Source of the DNA: Alistipes sp.
GTDB taxonomy: Bacteria; Bacteroidota; Bacteroidia; Bacteroidales; Rikenellaceae
Length of the DNA stretch: 33,958 bases
Direction: 5' to 3'
Assembly (NCBI GenBank): GCA_017536555.1
Contig: JAFXHE010000021.1
Location: forward strand, 1 to 33,958
Shown: positions 8,294 through 16,849 of the stretch, one piece after another
How the letters are laid out: the number at the start of each line of letters is the position of its first letter
Numbering within the stretch: position 1 is the first letter of the stretch
Notes under the pieces: model-generated
What the model was told of the DNA's origin: nothing
Databases searched by the model: none
Seen by the model: only the letters and a program-made list of their open reading frames with translations
Program-made: the position numbers and the translations under genes

Positions 8294-8554
8294 CTACGGC
8301 ACAGGGTCATAGCCAGAGCCGCCCCACGGATGGCAGCGCAAAAGGCGGCGCACCGTAAGGTACAAGCCCTTAATAGCACCGTGCTTGCGCAACGCCTCGA
8401 TGGCATACTGCGAGCAGGTGGGGGTGAAGCGGCACGAAGGGGGCTTAAGAGGTGAGATACACACCTGATAGAAGCGCACCAAAAGTATAAAGGGGAGGGC
8501 GACGAGTCGCTTAACTGCGCTCTGCAACCTCTTGAAGAATGCGGCGCACGGCAT
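8294..8554 (-). CDS. yidD: Membrane protein insertion efficiency factor YidD
   Basis: YidD is a small membrane-associated protein that helps YidC insert proteins. The 86 residues contain the family signature: [10 protein letters not shown] (27-36), [15 protein letters not shown] (41-55), [20 protein letters not shown] (58-77) and GYDPVP at the end. The chosen ATG at 8554 lies inside the end of rnpA, overlapping it by 44 bases in another frame. This overlap and order are common for rnpA-yidD pairs. A start further upstream would only read rnpA in the wrong frame. A TTG eleven codons in is a possible shorter start. Confidence 0.9.
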   Translation of the reverse strand: MPCAAFFKRLQSAVKRLVALPFILLVRFYQVCISPLKPPSCRFTPTCSQYAIEALRKHGAIKGLYLTVRRLLRCHPWGGSGYDPVP

Positions 8555-8888
8555 AGCTAATAGTTTTATAGGGTAGTACCTCCTTGGCAGAGTAGACAAA
8601 GGCGATATCCATTGCCACACCCTTGCCTGCAAGTGCCTCGTGCAGCCCACTCTTCTGAAGGCGGTATGCCTCCTTGGTGCGGCGACGCAGTAGGTTGCGG
8701 CGATTGGCTCGCTTATGATAGCGTTTAGGAACAGAGAAGAGCACCTCAACACTTGGCGAGGTACTCTTCTCGGTATAGACGATATATCGGAAAGGATACA
8801 CAAAGCCCGTCTCGCCATCAGCAAAGAGGCGACGTACTGCCGTCAGCGACTTGAGTCGCTCGGTGGATGGCAACGAGCACGATATCAT
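8511..8888 (-). CDS. rnpA: Ribonuclease P protein component
   Basis: The protein subunit of RNase P, which trims the 5' leader from tRNA precursors. The 125 residues show the typical N-terminal ERLKS (10-14), the central [20 protein letters not shown] (51-70) with the RNR motif that contacts the RNA, and TKEAYR after it. Length is normal. It starts three bases after the hemD stop and overlaps yidD at its end. In many bacteria rnpA follows rpmH near the replication origin; in this phylum the hemD-rnpA-yidD arrangement is common. The start gives [14 protein letters not shown] and is the only sensible one. Confidence 0.95.
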   Translation of the reverse strand: MISCSLPSTERLKSLTAVRRLFADGETGFVYPFRYIVYTEKSTSPSVEVLFSVPKRYHKRANRRNLLRRRTKEAYRLQKSGLHEALAGKGVAMDIAFVYSAKEVLPYKTISYAVRRILQEVAERS

Positions 8889-8891
8889 CCG

Positions 8892-9749
8892 TTACTGGTT
8901 CTTCTTAACTGTACGTGTACGTGTCTTCTTCTGGAGCTTGGTCTGCTGACTACGGATAAACTCCTCCTTCTCAAGGTTCTCCTTAAGCTCAACATCGCCA
9001 ATAGCAACACCCTCGGCAATCTTCTTGCAGTATATATCGAGAGCCTTAACCATTGACGGTGCCTCGGGAGAGGGCGCAGATGCCTTAACCTTCAAGCCTG
9101 CATCAATAGCCGAGCGCAACGTTGCCTCACCAAAGGTGGCAACAACTGGAAGTTTGGCAACATCGAAATTCTCGACAAGTGCCTTGACATCCGACGGTGA
9201 GTATAGTGCAATGATGTCGTACTCCTCGGGCTTGAGGTCAGACATATCGGCAGATACCGTGCGCGCAAAGACCACAGGGTCGCACTTGAGCTTGAGCTTC
9301 GATAAGGTCTCGGGCAACTCTGGCTTATACGGCTCGGTGAGAGCAAGCATAAACTTCTCGTCCTTATGCTTTACGATAAGCTCCAACAGTGAGTTGAACG
9401 TACCATCAGCAAAGGCAATCTTACGCTTGCGGTAGACGATGTACTTCTGCAAGTAGAGGGCTACAGCCTCGGTGTTGCAGATATACTTCATAGTCTCGGG
9501 AACGGTGATACGCGCCTCCTCGCAGATATGGAAAAAGCTGTCGATAGTGGTACGCGACGTGAAGATCATAGTGGTATGATCCAATATCTCGGTACGCTGC
9601 GCACGAAACTCCTTAAGAGTAACACCCACCACTCGCATAAGTGGCTTATAATCTACCGTAAGCCCATTTTTTTCAGAGAACTCGTGAAAAGGCGACTTTT
9701 CTATTACAGCCGGACGCGGCTGCGACACTAAAATCCTATTTACTTTCAA
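8892..9749 (-). CDS. hemD: Uroporphyrinogen-III synthase family protein (TTG start)
   Basis: HemD closes and inverts the last pyrrole ring to give uroporphyrinogen III, the branch point to haem, sirohaem and corrinoids. The 285-residue protein matches the Bacteroidota form: KVNRILVSQPRP at the start, MIFTSRTTIDSFF (about 61-73), ALYSPSDVKAL (about 181) and VATFGEATLRSA (about 202). HemD is poorly conserved, so the call rests on length, fold-like pattern and the hemD-rnpA-yidD context. A basic tail (TKLQKKTRTRTVKKNQ) extends past the fold. The start codon is TTG (9747-9749): no ATG lies in frame before residue 38, and the N-terminus fits relatives. A -7 element 178-185 bases upstream may give independent expression. 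Confidence 0.8.
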   Translation of the reverse strand: MKVNRILVSQPRPAVIEKSPFHEFSEKNGLTVDYKPLMRVVGVTLKEFRAQRTEILDHTTMIFTSRTTIDSFFHICEEARITVPETMKYICNTEAVALYLQKYIVYRKRKIAFADGTFNSLLELIVKHKDEKFMLALTEPYKPELPETLSKLKLKCDPVVFARTVSADMSDLKPEEYDIIALYSPSDVKALVENFDVAKLPVVATFGEATLRSAIDAGLKVKASAPSPEAPSMVKALDIYCKKIAEGVAIGDVELKENLEKEEFIRSQQTKLQKKTRTRTVKKNQ

Positions 9750-9865
9750 AGTTTATAGTATATTATTTATTTAAAATACATCTAATTTATATTGCCCTAA
9801 TCGCGTAATAACGCGCATCTTCTGTCTACACATCATTGAGTATCAGCCCATTACCCCACACCCAA

Positions 9866-10726
9866 CTACCCTACCGCAGTAGGTACTATGGCATACAAAA
9901 AGCTCAAAGGCAGCAAAATTGCGGTGCAAAGGTATAAAAACCAATACAAAATTGAAATATTTTTTCCAACAAAGAATAAAAAAGTATCTTTTAAATATAT
10001 GATTAACAACACAACAAAGCAAATAGCAAGAGTTATTGACCACGCTTGAACCTCGCTTGCTGCAACAACCAACCATACGGCAATAAGCGGGTAGAGCACA
10101 ACAACCATACGCACAAAGTTCATACGCAATATAGCAGCTAACGTGGTCACAGCATCTGTGCGTGTTATCCACTCCACAATCTTATGCAGTGCATATTGCC
10201 ACGCGAGTATTGCACCTACCAGCAACAGTGCTACCACTGGTGCATAGAGTACTCTGCTATCTGCATATAGCACAGAGTCATAGGGCAATATGCCGTCAAC
10301 CAACCTTACGCCGACAAGTGCCAAGAGCAGTATACCCAACACACTCGCCATATTCTTAAAGCGCGCTAACGGCAGCTCACCACCCTCGTCCGCCATACGA
10401 CTCTCGCCGTTTGTGCCAACAACACCACTCCATATTGAGCCAACGAAGCCCCACGAGCGGAACAGCATAGTGAGATAGACGATAAGGCTGATAAGTATTA
10501 GCAACTGGTAGATAACACCTACCGACATCGATGGCTCAAGCACATCGGGCTGCGACATCACACCAAGCAGACTATCGCCACCAAAGATAGCATCAACACT
10601 ACCCTCGCGATAGCCACCATCATAGATAGGCTCACCCGACATAAGCTCCGAGTCACGACCATAGACCGTGGCAGGGCGAGCTACATAATAGCCCAAAGCC
10701 TGATATGTCTCCACACTGTTATACAT
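9866..10726 (-). CDS. DUF4271 membrane protein
   Basis: A 286-residue membrane protein of the DUF4271 family, seen almost only in Bacteroidota and often found directly before hemD. A polar N-terminal stretch (1-68) precedes helices near 70-92, 128-146, 162-178, 205-225, 230-246 and 255-280. The end (ILYWFLYLCTAILLPLSFLY) is typical for the family. Its function is unknown. The ATG overlaps the end of the histidine kinase gene by eight bases (GGATGTATAA), so translation is probably coupled. The codons for FLYLCT contain a -7 promoter element for the downstream genes. Confidence 0.8.
   Translation of the reverse strand: MYNSVETYQALGYYVARPATVYGRDSELMSGEPIYDGGYREGSVDAIFGGDSLLGVMSQPDVLEPSMSVGVIYQLLILISLIVYLTMLFRSWGFVGSIWSGVVGTNGESRMADEGGELPLARFKNMASVLGILLLALVGVRLVDGILPYDSVLYADSRVLYAPVVALLLVGAILAWQYALHKIVEWITRTDAVTTLAAILRMNFVRMVVVLYPLIAVWLVVAASEVQAWSITLAICFVVLLIIYLKDTFLFFVGKNISILYWFLYLCTAILLPLSFLYAIVPTAVG
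9927..9934 (-). promoter_or_regulatory. -7 element inside the DUF4271 gene, possible hemD-rnpA-yidD promoter
   Basis: Minus-strand TACCTTTG followed by CACCGC is identical to the proximal -7 and start region at the left edge of the window, yet it lies inside coding sequence. No TTTG sits at the expected -33 distance, although the upstream region is T-rich. Transcription would start near 9919 and reach hemD after a leader of about 170 bases. Confidence 0.45.
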
Positions 10727-11960
10727 CCTCTTCGCAGCGTTTGAGTGTTACACGTATTGTCGTGCCGAGACCTATCTCGGAGCGCACAACGGCTATCTTG
10801 CCACGATGGTACTCCTCGATGATGCGTCGTGACAGCGACAGACCGAGACCCCAGCCTCTTGTCTTGGTGGTATAACCTGGCTCAAAGATACGCGTCCAAT
10901 TACTCTTGGCAATGCCCTTACCTGTGTCGCTCACCTCAACAAAGACACTATCTTCATTCTCGCCAACAACAACATCAATAGCACCCTGACCCTGCATAGC
11001 GTCGAGCGAGTTCTTCATAAGGTTTTCTATGACCCACTCGAATAGTGCCGCATTAATATCGGCACGTATCGGTGCCATAGCCAGTCCGTTATATGTTAGT
11101 GTGACGTTACGGGGTACACGACGGTGGAAGTACATCACCGTATCGCCCACAACCTCGTTTATATTCATCATCGTAAGCTGTGTCTCGGAGCCAATCTTCG
11201 AGAAGCGGTCAACAATCTTCATAAGATGCGCCAAGTCCTTCGACATCTCCTCAACAGCCATCTGGTCGACAGGCTGCTCACGCAGATACTCCACCCAGCC
11301 GAGCAACGACGATGTAGGCGTACCGAGCTGGTGTGCCGTCTCCTTTGCCAAGCCTACCCACACGCGGTTCTGCTCATTCTGCTTGGTTGACGAGAAGGCG
11401 ATATAGGCAAAGATTGCAAAGATGATGATGATAACAAGCTGCACATAAGGGAACAGCGCAAGTGCCTGACTATGTGCGCTCGACACCAGACCAGAGTAGT
11501 CGGTCATACCGTAGTATATGGTGAGCGTCGTGCGGTGCATAATGCCGTATGACACCGAGATAGGCTTATTATTCTCGCTCATACGCATAATCTCGCTACG
11601 CAGCATCTCGGCATTGTCGACAACCTCGGACGGTAGATTGGTCACAAGCACATTAAGACGTTCATCGGCAATGATAAGCGGCACGTTGGTATGCTCGGCG
11701 AGCTTATTGAGCAGCTCGGGGTTATATACCATCTGTCCTCCGATGTTTGTAGAACGCAAGATATCCTCCCACATCTCGACAGCGTTACGCTCATCACGAC
11801 GCAACTGCTCTATGGCAGCCTCGTCCTCGTGTTTCATATTGGTCGATACAGACCACGTATAGTACACCGACAACGCAGCAAGAGCCAGTCCCACCACTAT
11901 AACGATGGTGTGACGGTGCGATGTAAACTTTGACGATATGTTAATACGCGGAAACTTCAT
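10719..11960 (-). CDS. Sensor histidine kinase without adjacent response regulator
   Basis: A 413-residue membrane kinase. Helices at about 18-36 and 170-190 enclose an extracytoplasmic sensor of about 130 residues. The H box KETAHQLGTPTSSLLGW starts at 206 with the phosphorylated H210. The ATP-binding domain follows: N box ENLMKNSLDA (312-321), G1 box DTGKGIAKSNWTRIFEPG (345-362) and G2 box GWGLGLSLSRRI (369-380). No HAMP or PAS domain is obvious. No response regulator gene is in the window, so it is an orphan or pairs with a distant partner. It sits between an S41 protease and DUF4271 in what looks like one operon; envelope sensing is an inference from that context. Confidence 0.9.
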   Translation of the reverse strand: MKFPRINISSKFTSHRHTIVIVVGLALAALSVYYTWSVSTNMKHEDEAAIEQLRRDERNAVEMWEDILRSTNIGGQMVYNPELLNKLAEHTNVPLIIADERLNVLVTNLPSEVVDNAEMLRSEIMRMSENNKPISVSYGIMHRTTLTIYYGMTDYSGLVSSAHSQALALFPYVQLVIIIIFAIFAYIAFSSTKQNEQNRVWVGLAKETAHQLGTPTSSLLGWVEYLREQPVDQMAVEEMSKDLAHLMKIVDRFSKIGSETQLTMMNINEVVGDTVMYFHRRVPRNVTLTYNGLAMAPIRADINAALFEWVIENLMKNSLDAMQGQGAIDVVVGENEDSVFVEVSDTGKGIAKSNWTRIFEPGYTTKTRGWGLGLSLSRRIIEEYHRGKIAVVRSEIGLGTTIRVTLKRCEEDV

Positions 11961-11983
11961 TACTTTGGGGCGACGTTTAGCTA

Positions 11984-13684
11984 TTAGTGCATATCGAGGT
12001 CTTGCTCACGAAGGATGCGATTATACTCCTCGCCATTGAGAAGCAGCTCTATGGCGGCCTCAACCTCTTCGTCACGCAGTGCGGAGTACTCGATAGCACC
12101 CTCACGGTAGGCATAGCGCAAGACAATTTCGGTGTTAAGAGCATCAATAATCTCACGACGATAGGTCTCCATATTAGACATCTTATCATCCTTGACCTGC
12201 GCCTTGATACCCTCCAAAGCCTCGCCAAGATGCTCGTCGTAGAGGTCATTTTCCAAAGCGCGCTCCAAGGCCTTAAGCGCACGACGTGTCTCCGACTCGT
12301 ATGGCACCTCCTTATCTCGGATGAACTCAACGAAGTCGGCATAGTCAGCATCCGTAATTGAGAATGTGCGAAGGTCAAAATCCTCGCCTGCGTGGCGACG
12401 CATATACTCATCAGCCCAATCCTCCATATATCCCATTGTGTATAGCGTCACTGCAAAACGGCTAACATATTGCGGCTCGTGCTTTACATCGGGGACAATG
12501 CCGCCACCATCATACACTAAACGACCACCTCGCGTACGATACTCCTTGATAAGTGAGTCAGGCACAGACTCGACACTACCATCTACACGTCGCTTTGAGT
12601 AGTTTACAGCCTGTATACAGCGTCCCGAAGGGATGTAATACTTCGCTGTGGTATACTTTAGAAAGGTGTTATAGCCTACGTGGCGCGTACCCTGCACAAG
12701 ACCCTTGCCATAGGTGCGCTGACCCATAACAACACCTCTATCCATATCCTGCAAGGCTCCCGCCAATATCTCCGAAGCTGATGCCGATGAGCCATTAACG
12801 AGCACCACGATAGGTAGGCTTTCGGCAAGCGGAGCATACTTGGTTACGTAGTGTTTCAACGACGACGAGTCACGTCCCATAATAGAGACCACCCTCTGGT
12901 CACGAGGCACAAAGAGCGACACGATGTTTACAGCCTCCTGCATAACACCGCCGCCATTTGAGCGATAGTCGAGGATAAGACCACGTAACGAGTCCTGCGC
13001 CATCATAGCCTCAAGTGCGTGACGCACCTCATCGTAGCTACCCTCGATAAAATCGTTGTGGCTTATATAGCCAACACCATCGCGCAACACACCTGCGTAA
13101 GAGACACTCGGCATAGATATACGACGACGCTTGAGTGTAAGCGTGTCACGTGAGGCATCAATATTACGCTCAACGACAACCGTAACATCTGTCTCAGGGT
13201 CACCCTTAAGGCGCGAACTGATGGCTGCAACATCTACCCCCTTCATATCCTCGCCATTGATAGCCAATATCTTGTCGCCTATCTTTACACCACCAACATC
13301 TGCGGGCGAGCCCTTATAAGGCTGGGCAAAGATTACATAATCGCCACGCTTACGTATGAGCGAGCCTACGCCACCATACTTACCCGTTGTGAGCACCTCA
13401 AACTCCTCCATACTCTTCTCCGAGAGGTACTCCGAGTAGGGGTCTGTCGCAACGACAAGACCCGCAGATGCGTTCTCAAGGAGCACATCCACCGACACCT
13501 CGTCGACATAGCCCGTATCAAACTCGCGCATAATATTTGCGAGAATCTCGGTAGCTCGCCCCAACTCAAAATCGGCATCAGTGCGCCCAGGCTCTTGTGC
13601 ATAAAGCATAACGGAGCTAAATAGCATAGCTGCCACAGCAACCACACCACGCACAAAGCTCGATATATCTTTAAAACCTCTCAT
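11984..13684 (-). CDS. S41 family carboxy-terminal processing protease
   Basis: A periplasmic serine protease of the CtpA/Prc family, 566 residues. A signal peptide (1-30, ending MLYAQ) is followed by an N-terminal helical part with the family-like SAGLVVATDPYSEYL (73-87), a PDZ domain (about 90-185, with YGGVGSLI and GDKILAINGEDM) and the catalytic domain. The Ser-Lys dyad is S302 in NGSSASASEILAGAL and K327 in TYGKGLVQ; the KYYIPSGRCIQ segment (348-358) is also typical. The C-terminal part (about 415-566) is charged and helical, with an additional acidic region. It starts three bases after the small membrane protein gene. Substrate is unknown; such proteases trim envelope proteins. Confidence 0.92.
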   Translation of the reverse strand: MRGFKDISSFVRGVVAVAAMLFSSVMLYAQEPGRTDADFELGRATEILANIMREFDTGYVDEVSVDVLLENASAGLVVATDPYSEYLSEKSMEEFEVLTTGKYGGVGSLIRKRGDYVIFAQPYKGSPADVGGVKIGDKILAINGEDMKGVDVAAISSRLKGDPETDVTVVVERNIDASRDTLTLKRRRISMPSVSYAGVLRDGVGYISHNDFIEGSYDEVRHALEAMMAQDSLRGLILDYRSNGGGVMQEAVNIVSLFVPRDQRVVSIMGRDSSSLKHYVTKYAPLAESLPIVVLVNGSSASASEILAGALQDMDRGVVMGQRTYGKGLVQGTRHVGYNTFLKYTTAKYYIPSGRCIQAVNYSKRRVDGSVESVPDSLIKEYRTRGGRLVYDGGGIVPDVKHEPQYVSRFAVTLYTMGYMEDWADEYMRRHAGEDFDLRTFSITDADYADFVEFIRDKEVPYESETRRALKALERALENDLYDEHLGEALEGIKAQVKDDKMSNMETYRREIIDALNTEIVLRYAYREGAIEYSALRDEEVEAAIELLLNGEEYNRILREQDLDMH

Positions 13685-13687
13685 CCT

Positions 13688-14164
13688 CTACTCGAAACGG
13701 CTATTATGTACATACGCCTTAAGCTGAAACATAACGCGAGCAACCGTGCGTCGCAAGCCATATAGTTCAACACCCGTTGCTGTGGGACGCACCTCGATAC
13801 GATCCTCCCACATAAGCATTGCACGGCGCAAAAAGGTGTCAGCACGGAAGAGACGCACGCCATCACGCTCCTCATCAAGACGAAAGCCGTGAACCTGCAT
13901 AGCATTGATAAGGCGCACACTGTCCTCATTAAAATTTATGCCATCAACCCTACCTCGCATAAAGCCAAACAGTGGGTAGAGTGCCGCCAGCACAACAAAG
14001 GCAACAACCATCCACACACCTCTATCCGACTGCAGCTGCGCCTCAATCTGCAACCACGGGCTAACCTGCGGCGCAGAGCCTACAGCATACATCAGCCACA
14101 CCAAGGCTACATATAAAACGCACAAAAACACCAAATATTTCAGCGATCTAACAACGTATTTCAT
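13688..14164 (-). CDS. Small two-helix membrane protein of unknown function
   Basis: I do not recognise a named family. The 158 residues have two hydrophobic segments, YLVFLCVLYVALVWLMYAVG (9-28) and GVWMVVAFVVLAALYPLFGF (49-68), followed by a soluble part of about 90 residues with alternating charged and hydrophobic positions, ending KAYVHNSRFE. The predicted topology has both ends in the cytoplasm. The gene is tightly packed between ispH (21 bases) and the S41 protease (3 bases), so it is translated from the same operon. Coding character is supported by the clean fit between neighbours and the biased codon use of the region. Confidence 0.7.
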   Translation of the reverse strand: MKYVVRSLKYLVFLCVLYVALVWLMYAVGSAPQVSPWLQIEAQLQSDRGVWMVVAFVVLAALYPLFGFMRGRVDGINFNEDSVRLINAMQVHGFRLDEERDGVRLFRADTFLRRAMLMWEDRIEVRPTATGVELYGLRRTVARVMFQLKAYVHNSRFE

Positions 14165-14185
14165 ATCTCAAATTATTTACAACAA

Positions 14186-15067
14186 CTATTCCTCAACACT
14201 ACCACCAGGCACAATGCGACGTACCGCCTCGGCGACATCCTCCATAAGCCAGCGCGGTGTAGAGGTAGCACCGCAGATACCGACACTTGTGACACCCTCA
14301 AACCACTCGCCACACAGCTCCGAGGCCTCCTCGATATTATATGAGTTATTATTTGCGCGGCGGCATACATCATAGAGTACACGCCCATTTGAGGACTTGC
14401 GACCACACACAAAGACCACAACGTCAACACTCTGTGAGAAGGTTATAAGGTGCTGCTCTCTGCCCGCCACACGACGGCATATTGTATCGTCGAGCGTAAC
14501 CTTGTCGGCACACTCTGTGCGCTCCATTATGACACTACCAAGATGACGAAACAGCTCAATGGATTGTGTCGTCTGCGACAGGAAATATATCGGACGTGAG
14601 AAGTCAACGCCATCAAGGTCGGCCTCCTTCTCGACAACGATGACATCGTCGCCCACCTGACCCGTAAGACCTACCACCTCGGCGTGACCACGTTTTCCGA
14701 GCAACACAACGCTACCACCCACCTCCTGCATACGACGATAGGCATCACGCACGCGACGCTGTAGGCGCGCCACAACAGGGCAAGTGGCATCAATAATGGT
14801 TATACCAAGCTCCTCGGCACGGCTATATGTCATAGGGGGCTCGCCGTGTGCACGTATGAGCAGCGTGCGCCCACCGAGCGTAGGCATATCATCGTGCTTC
14901 ACAGTGCGTAGACCACGCTCCTCAAGGCGTTGCACCTCGACGCGGTTATGGACAATATCCCCCAACGAGTATACCTCGCCGACACGCTCCAATGCCGCCT
15001 CTGCCTCGCCAATGGCACGCACCACACCGAAGCAGAAACCAGAATTTTCGTCAATCACTACACGCAT
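14186..15067 (-). CDS. ispH: 4-hydroxy-3-methylbut-2-enyl diphosphate reductase
   Basis: IspH makes the final isoprenoid precursors IPP and DMAPP in the non-mevalonate pathway, using a 4Fe-4S cluster. All key residues are where the E. coli enzyme has them: cluster cysteines C12, C96 and C197, substrate histidines H40/H74/H128, the acidic E130 in GHAEV and T166/T167 in SQTTQS. DTICRRVAGRE surrounds C197. The late CGATSTPRWLMEDV replaces the GASAP form of enterobacteria and is the usual Bacteroidota variant. Length (293) is normal. Six bases separate it from cmk upstream, a neighbour pair common in Bacteroidales. Confidence 0.96.
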   Translation of the reverse strand: MRVVIDENSGFCFGVVRAIGEAEAALERVGEVYSLGDIVHNRVEVQRLEERGLRTVKHDDMPTLGGRTLLIRAHGEPPMTYSRAEELGITIIDATCPVVARLQRRVRDAYRRMQEVGGSVVLLGKRGHAEVVGLTGQVGDDVIVVEKEADLDGVDFSRPIYFLSQTTQSIELFRHLGSVIMERTECADKVTLDDTICRRVAGREQHLITFSQSVDVVVFVCGRKSSNGRVLYDVCRRANNNSYNIEEASELCGEWFEGVTSVGICGATSTPRWLMEDVAEAVRRIVPGGSVEE

Positions 15068-15073
15068 AACAGA

Positions 15074-15772
15074 CTACTTGCCGCTTATAACCTCATTGAA
15101 ACGCTCCATAAACCACACCATCTGCTCGTCAACGGTCATAGAGGAGTTGTCAAGCACGATGGCATCGTCAGCCTTGCGCAACGGCGATATAGCACGTGTC
15201 ATATCCGCCTTATCGCGCGACACTACATTCTCGTAAATCTCTTCGAGTGTTACCTTATCGCCCTTGGCAGTAAGCTCCTTATAACGACGCTCGGCACGCA
15301 CCATAGCATCGGCAGTCATATATATCTTAAGCTCAGCCTCGGGGAAGACAACAGTGCCTATATCACGACCATCCATCACCACACCGCGCTTCTTGCCCAT
15401 CTGCTGCTGCATAGCAACGAGCTTTGAGCGTACATCGCCTATAGAGCTGACAGCACTCACGCAGTTGCTCACCTCGATAGCGCGTATCTTACCCTCAACA
15501 AGGTCGCCATTGACATAAATATCGCTGGCATCGCGCTGCGGGTTGAAACGAAAGTCAATGTTTATATCATTCAACATTGACACCACGCGCTCCTCGTCAA
15601 CGATGCCCGAGTTAATGGCTCCGTGCTCCAACGCATAGAGCGTGACGGCACGATACATAGCACCAGTGTCGATGAAGATGTAGCCAAGACGAGCAGCTAT
15701 GCTCTTGGCAAACGTACTCTTGCCGCACGATGAGTGACCATCGATGGCTATTATTATCTTTTTAGAATCCAT
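15074..15772 (-). CDS. cmk: Cytidylate kinase
   Basis: Cmk phosphorylates CMP and dCMP with ATP for RNA, DNA and lipid synthesis. The 232-residue protein begins with a P-loop, GHSSCGKST (12-20), followed by IFIDTGAMYRAVTLYAL (33-49). DGRDIGTVVFPEAELKIYMTA (about 136-156), the CMP-binding and core region, and RRYKEL with the DKADMTRAISPL lid region complete the family pattern. The gene lies four bases after the lysE-like gene and six before ispH. Confidence 0.96.
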   Translation of the reverse strand: MDSKKIIIAIDGHSSCGKSTFAKSIAARLGYIFIDTGAMYRAVTLYALEHGAINSGIVDEERVVSMLNDINIDFRFNPQRDASDIYVNGDLVEGKIRAIEVSNCVSAVSSIGDVRSKLVAMQQQMGKKRGVVMDGRDIGTVVFPEAELKIYMTADAMVRAERRYKELTAKGDKVTLEEIYENVVSRDKADMTRAISPLRKADDAIVLDNSSMTVDEQMVWFMERFNEVISGK

Positions 15773-15776
15773 TATT

Positions 15777-16553
15777 TTACTCTATTAATACCGAAAGAAG
15801 TGTGTAAAGTCCAAGCGCACCAATGACAACGCCCGCAATACGATTTATCGTGAGCATATGGCGGGGACGAAATCCACGACGGAATAGGCTTATGACAAAT
15901 GTCAGCGTAGCCCACCAGGTGACAGCACCAAGCAAGAAGCCCATAATGATAAGCGAGTTACGCATCATACCACCAATCCTCGAGGGTGCTACCGCAGAGG
16001 CTGTTGAGCCATTGACAACACCTGTCTCATACCCCATATCCTCTATCTGCATATCGCCATCTGCGACCATCTGTGGCACTACTACCTCAACACTCTCGGT
16101 ATGCGCAACGCTATCCGAAAGCTCAATATTAAACATTGTGAAGAATGCCAAGATATAGGGGATGATGACCACAAAGTTTGCCATCGTGAAGCCAAACATA
16201 GAGCCGAAGTCCTGCCACAGGTGCGACGTGCCCGTGCGGTTTTTGCGAATCTGCGGCACAGGGTTCTTGAAGAAGATGAAGATACCCACAACAACGACAA
16301 ATATTCCACCACATATCTGTATGGCGGTATTATACTCGTCAATATAGCTCTTCAAGAGCGCGTAGACCGTAAATGATAGTATTGCGAGAAGAGTATCAGC
16401 ACACGCTATACCAAGTCCCGAGAGTAGTCCCGAGAGGTGACCCTTGCTCAAGGTGCGCTGTATGCACAATACGGCAACGGGCCCCACCGTCACGGACGAT
16501 GCTAAACCCACGATAAAGCCACCAAAAATTATCTCTAATATCTCTAACAACAT
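15777..16553 (-). CDS. LysE family exporter
   Basis: An inner-membrane exporter of the LysE/RhtB superfamily, which moves amino acids or other small metabolites out of the cell. The N-terminal segment FIVGLASSVTVGPVAVLCIQRTL (14-36) carries the family-type GP motif. Helices follow near 40-64, 72-94, 113-140, 200-222 and 236-256. Between residues 145 and 195 is a long hydrophilic, acidic and Ser/Thr-rich insert (VVVPQMVADGDMQIEDMG), larger than in classical LysE. It is the first gene of the ten-gene operon, with a -7 element 76-83 bases before its ATG. Confidence 0.85.
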   Translation of the reverse strand: MLLEILEIIFGGFIVGLASSVTVGPVAVLCIQRTLSKGHLSGLLSGLGIACADTLLAILSFTVYALLKSYIDEYNTAIQICGGIFVVVVGIFIFFKNPVPQIRKNRTGTSHLWQDFGSMFGFTMANFVVIIPYILAFFTMFNIELSDSVAHTESVEVVVPQMVADGDMQIEDMGYETGVVNGSTASAVAPSRIGGMMRNSLIIMGFLLGAVTWWATLTFVISLFRRGFRPRHMLTINRIAGVVIGALGLYTLLSVLIE

Positions 16554-16628
16554 AGATTCTCTACACTTTCATCCACCACATAGCAAAAACCCGACATTAT
16601 TGCGGAAACTCAGGTGGATATATCGGTG

Positions 16629-16636
16629 CAAAGATA
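16629..16636 (-). promoter_or_regulatory. -7 element for the lysE-cmk-ispH-...-yidD operon
   Basis: Minus-strand TATCTTTG followed by CACCGAT. The start would be near 16622, giving a leader of about 68 bases. No good -33 TTTG is found 19-20 bases upstream. It is the only recognisable minus-strand promoter before the long gene run ending at 8294. Confidence 0.6.
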
Positions 16637-16794
16637 CAATCTTTTTAGCAGATTTATGCTATTTTTTCGCGCTAAATTCGGCATTATTTATGCCATTTCG
16701 TTCATATCACGCGCGCCACATTTTCACCGATATCGGCTAATTATCACGCAGAGCAGCATAGAACACTGCTTAAGGCCCTTTTTGTGGTCAAAAT

Positions 16795-16825
16795 TTTGCA
16801 GTACACAATATTATTCGTACCTTTA
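16795..16825 (+). promoter_or_regulatory. Promoter of the DUF3467 gene
   Basis: Plus-strand -33 TTTG (16795-16798), 19-base spacer, -7 TACCTTTA (16818-16825). Transcription would start near 16832, leaving an A/T-rich leader of about 18 bases before the ATG at 16850. It is back to back with the lysE operon promoter. Confidence 0.8.
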
Positions 16826-16849
16826 CAGAGTTAATTTAAACTAAAATTT

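Noticed and set aside
8555-8824. Longer open frame upstream of YidD
   Set aside because: It lies wholly within rnpA in another frame, and the translation resembles no YidD N-terminus.
9843-10172. 109-codon frame overlapping DUF4271 on minus
   Set aside because: It lies in a different frame within DUF4271, whose C-terminus fits its family.
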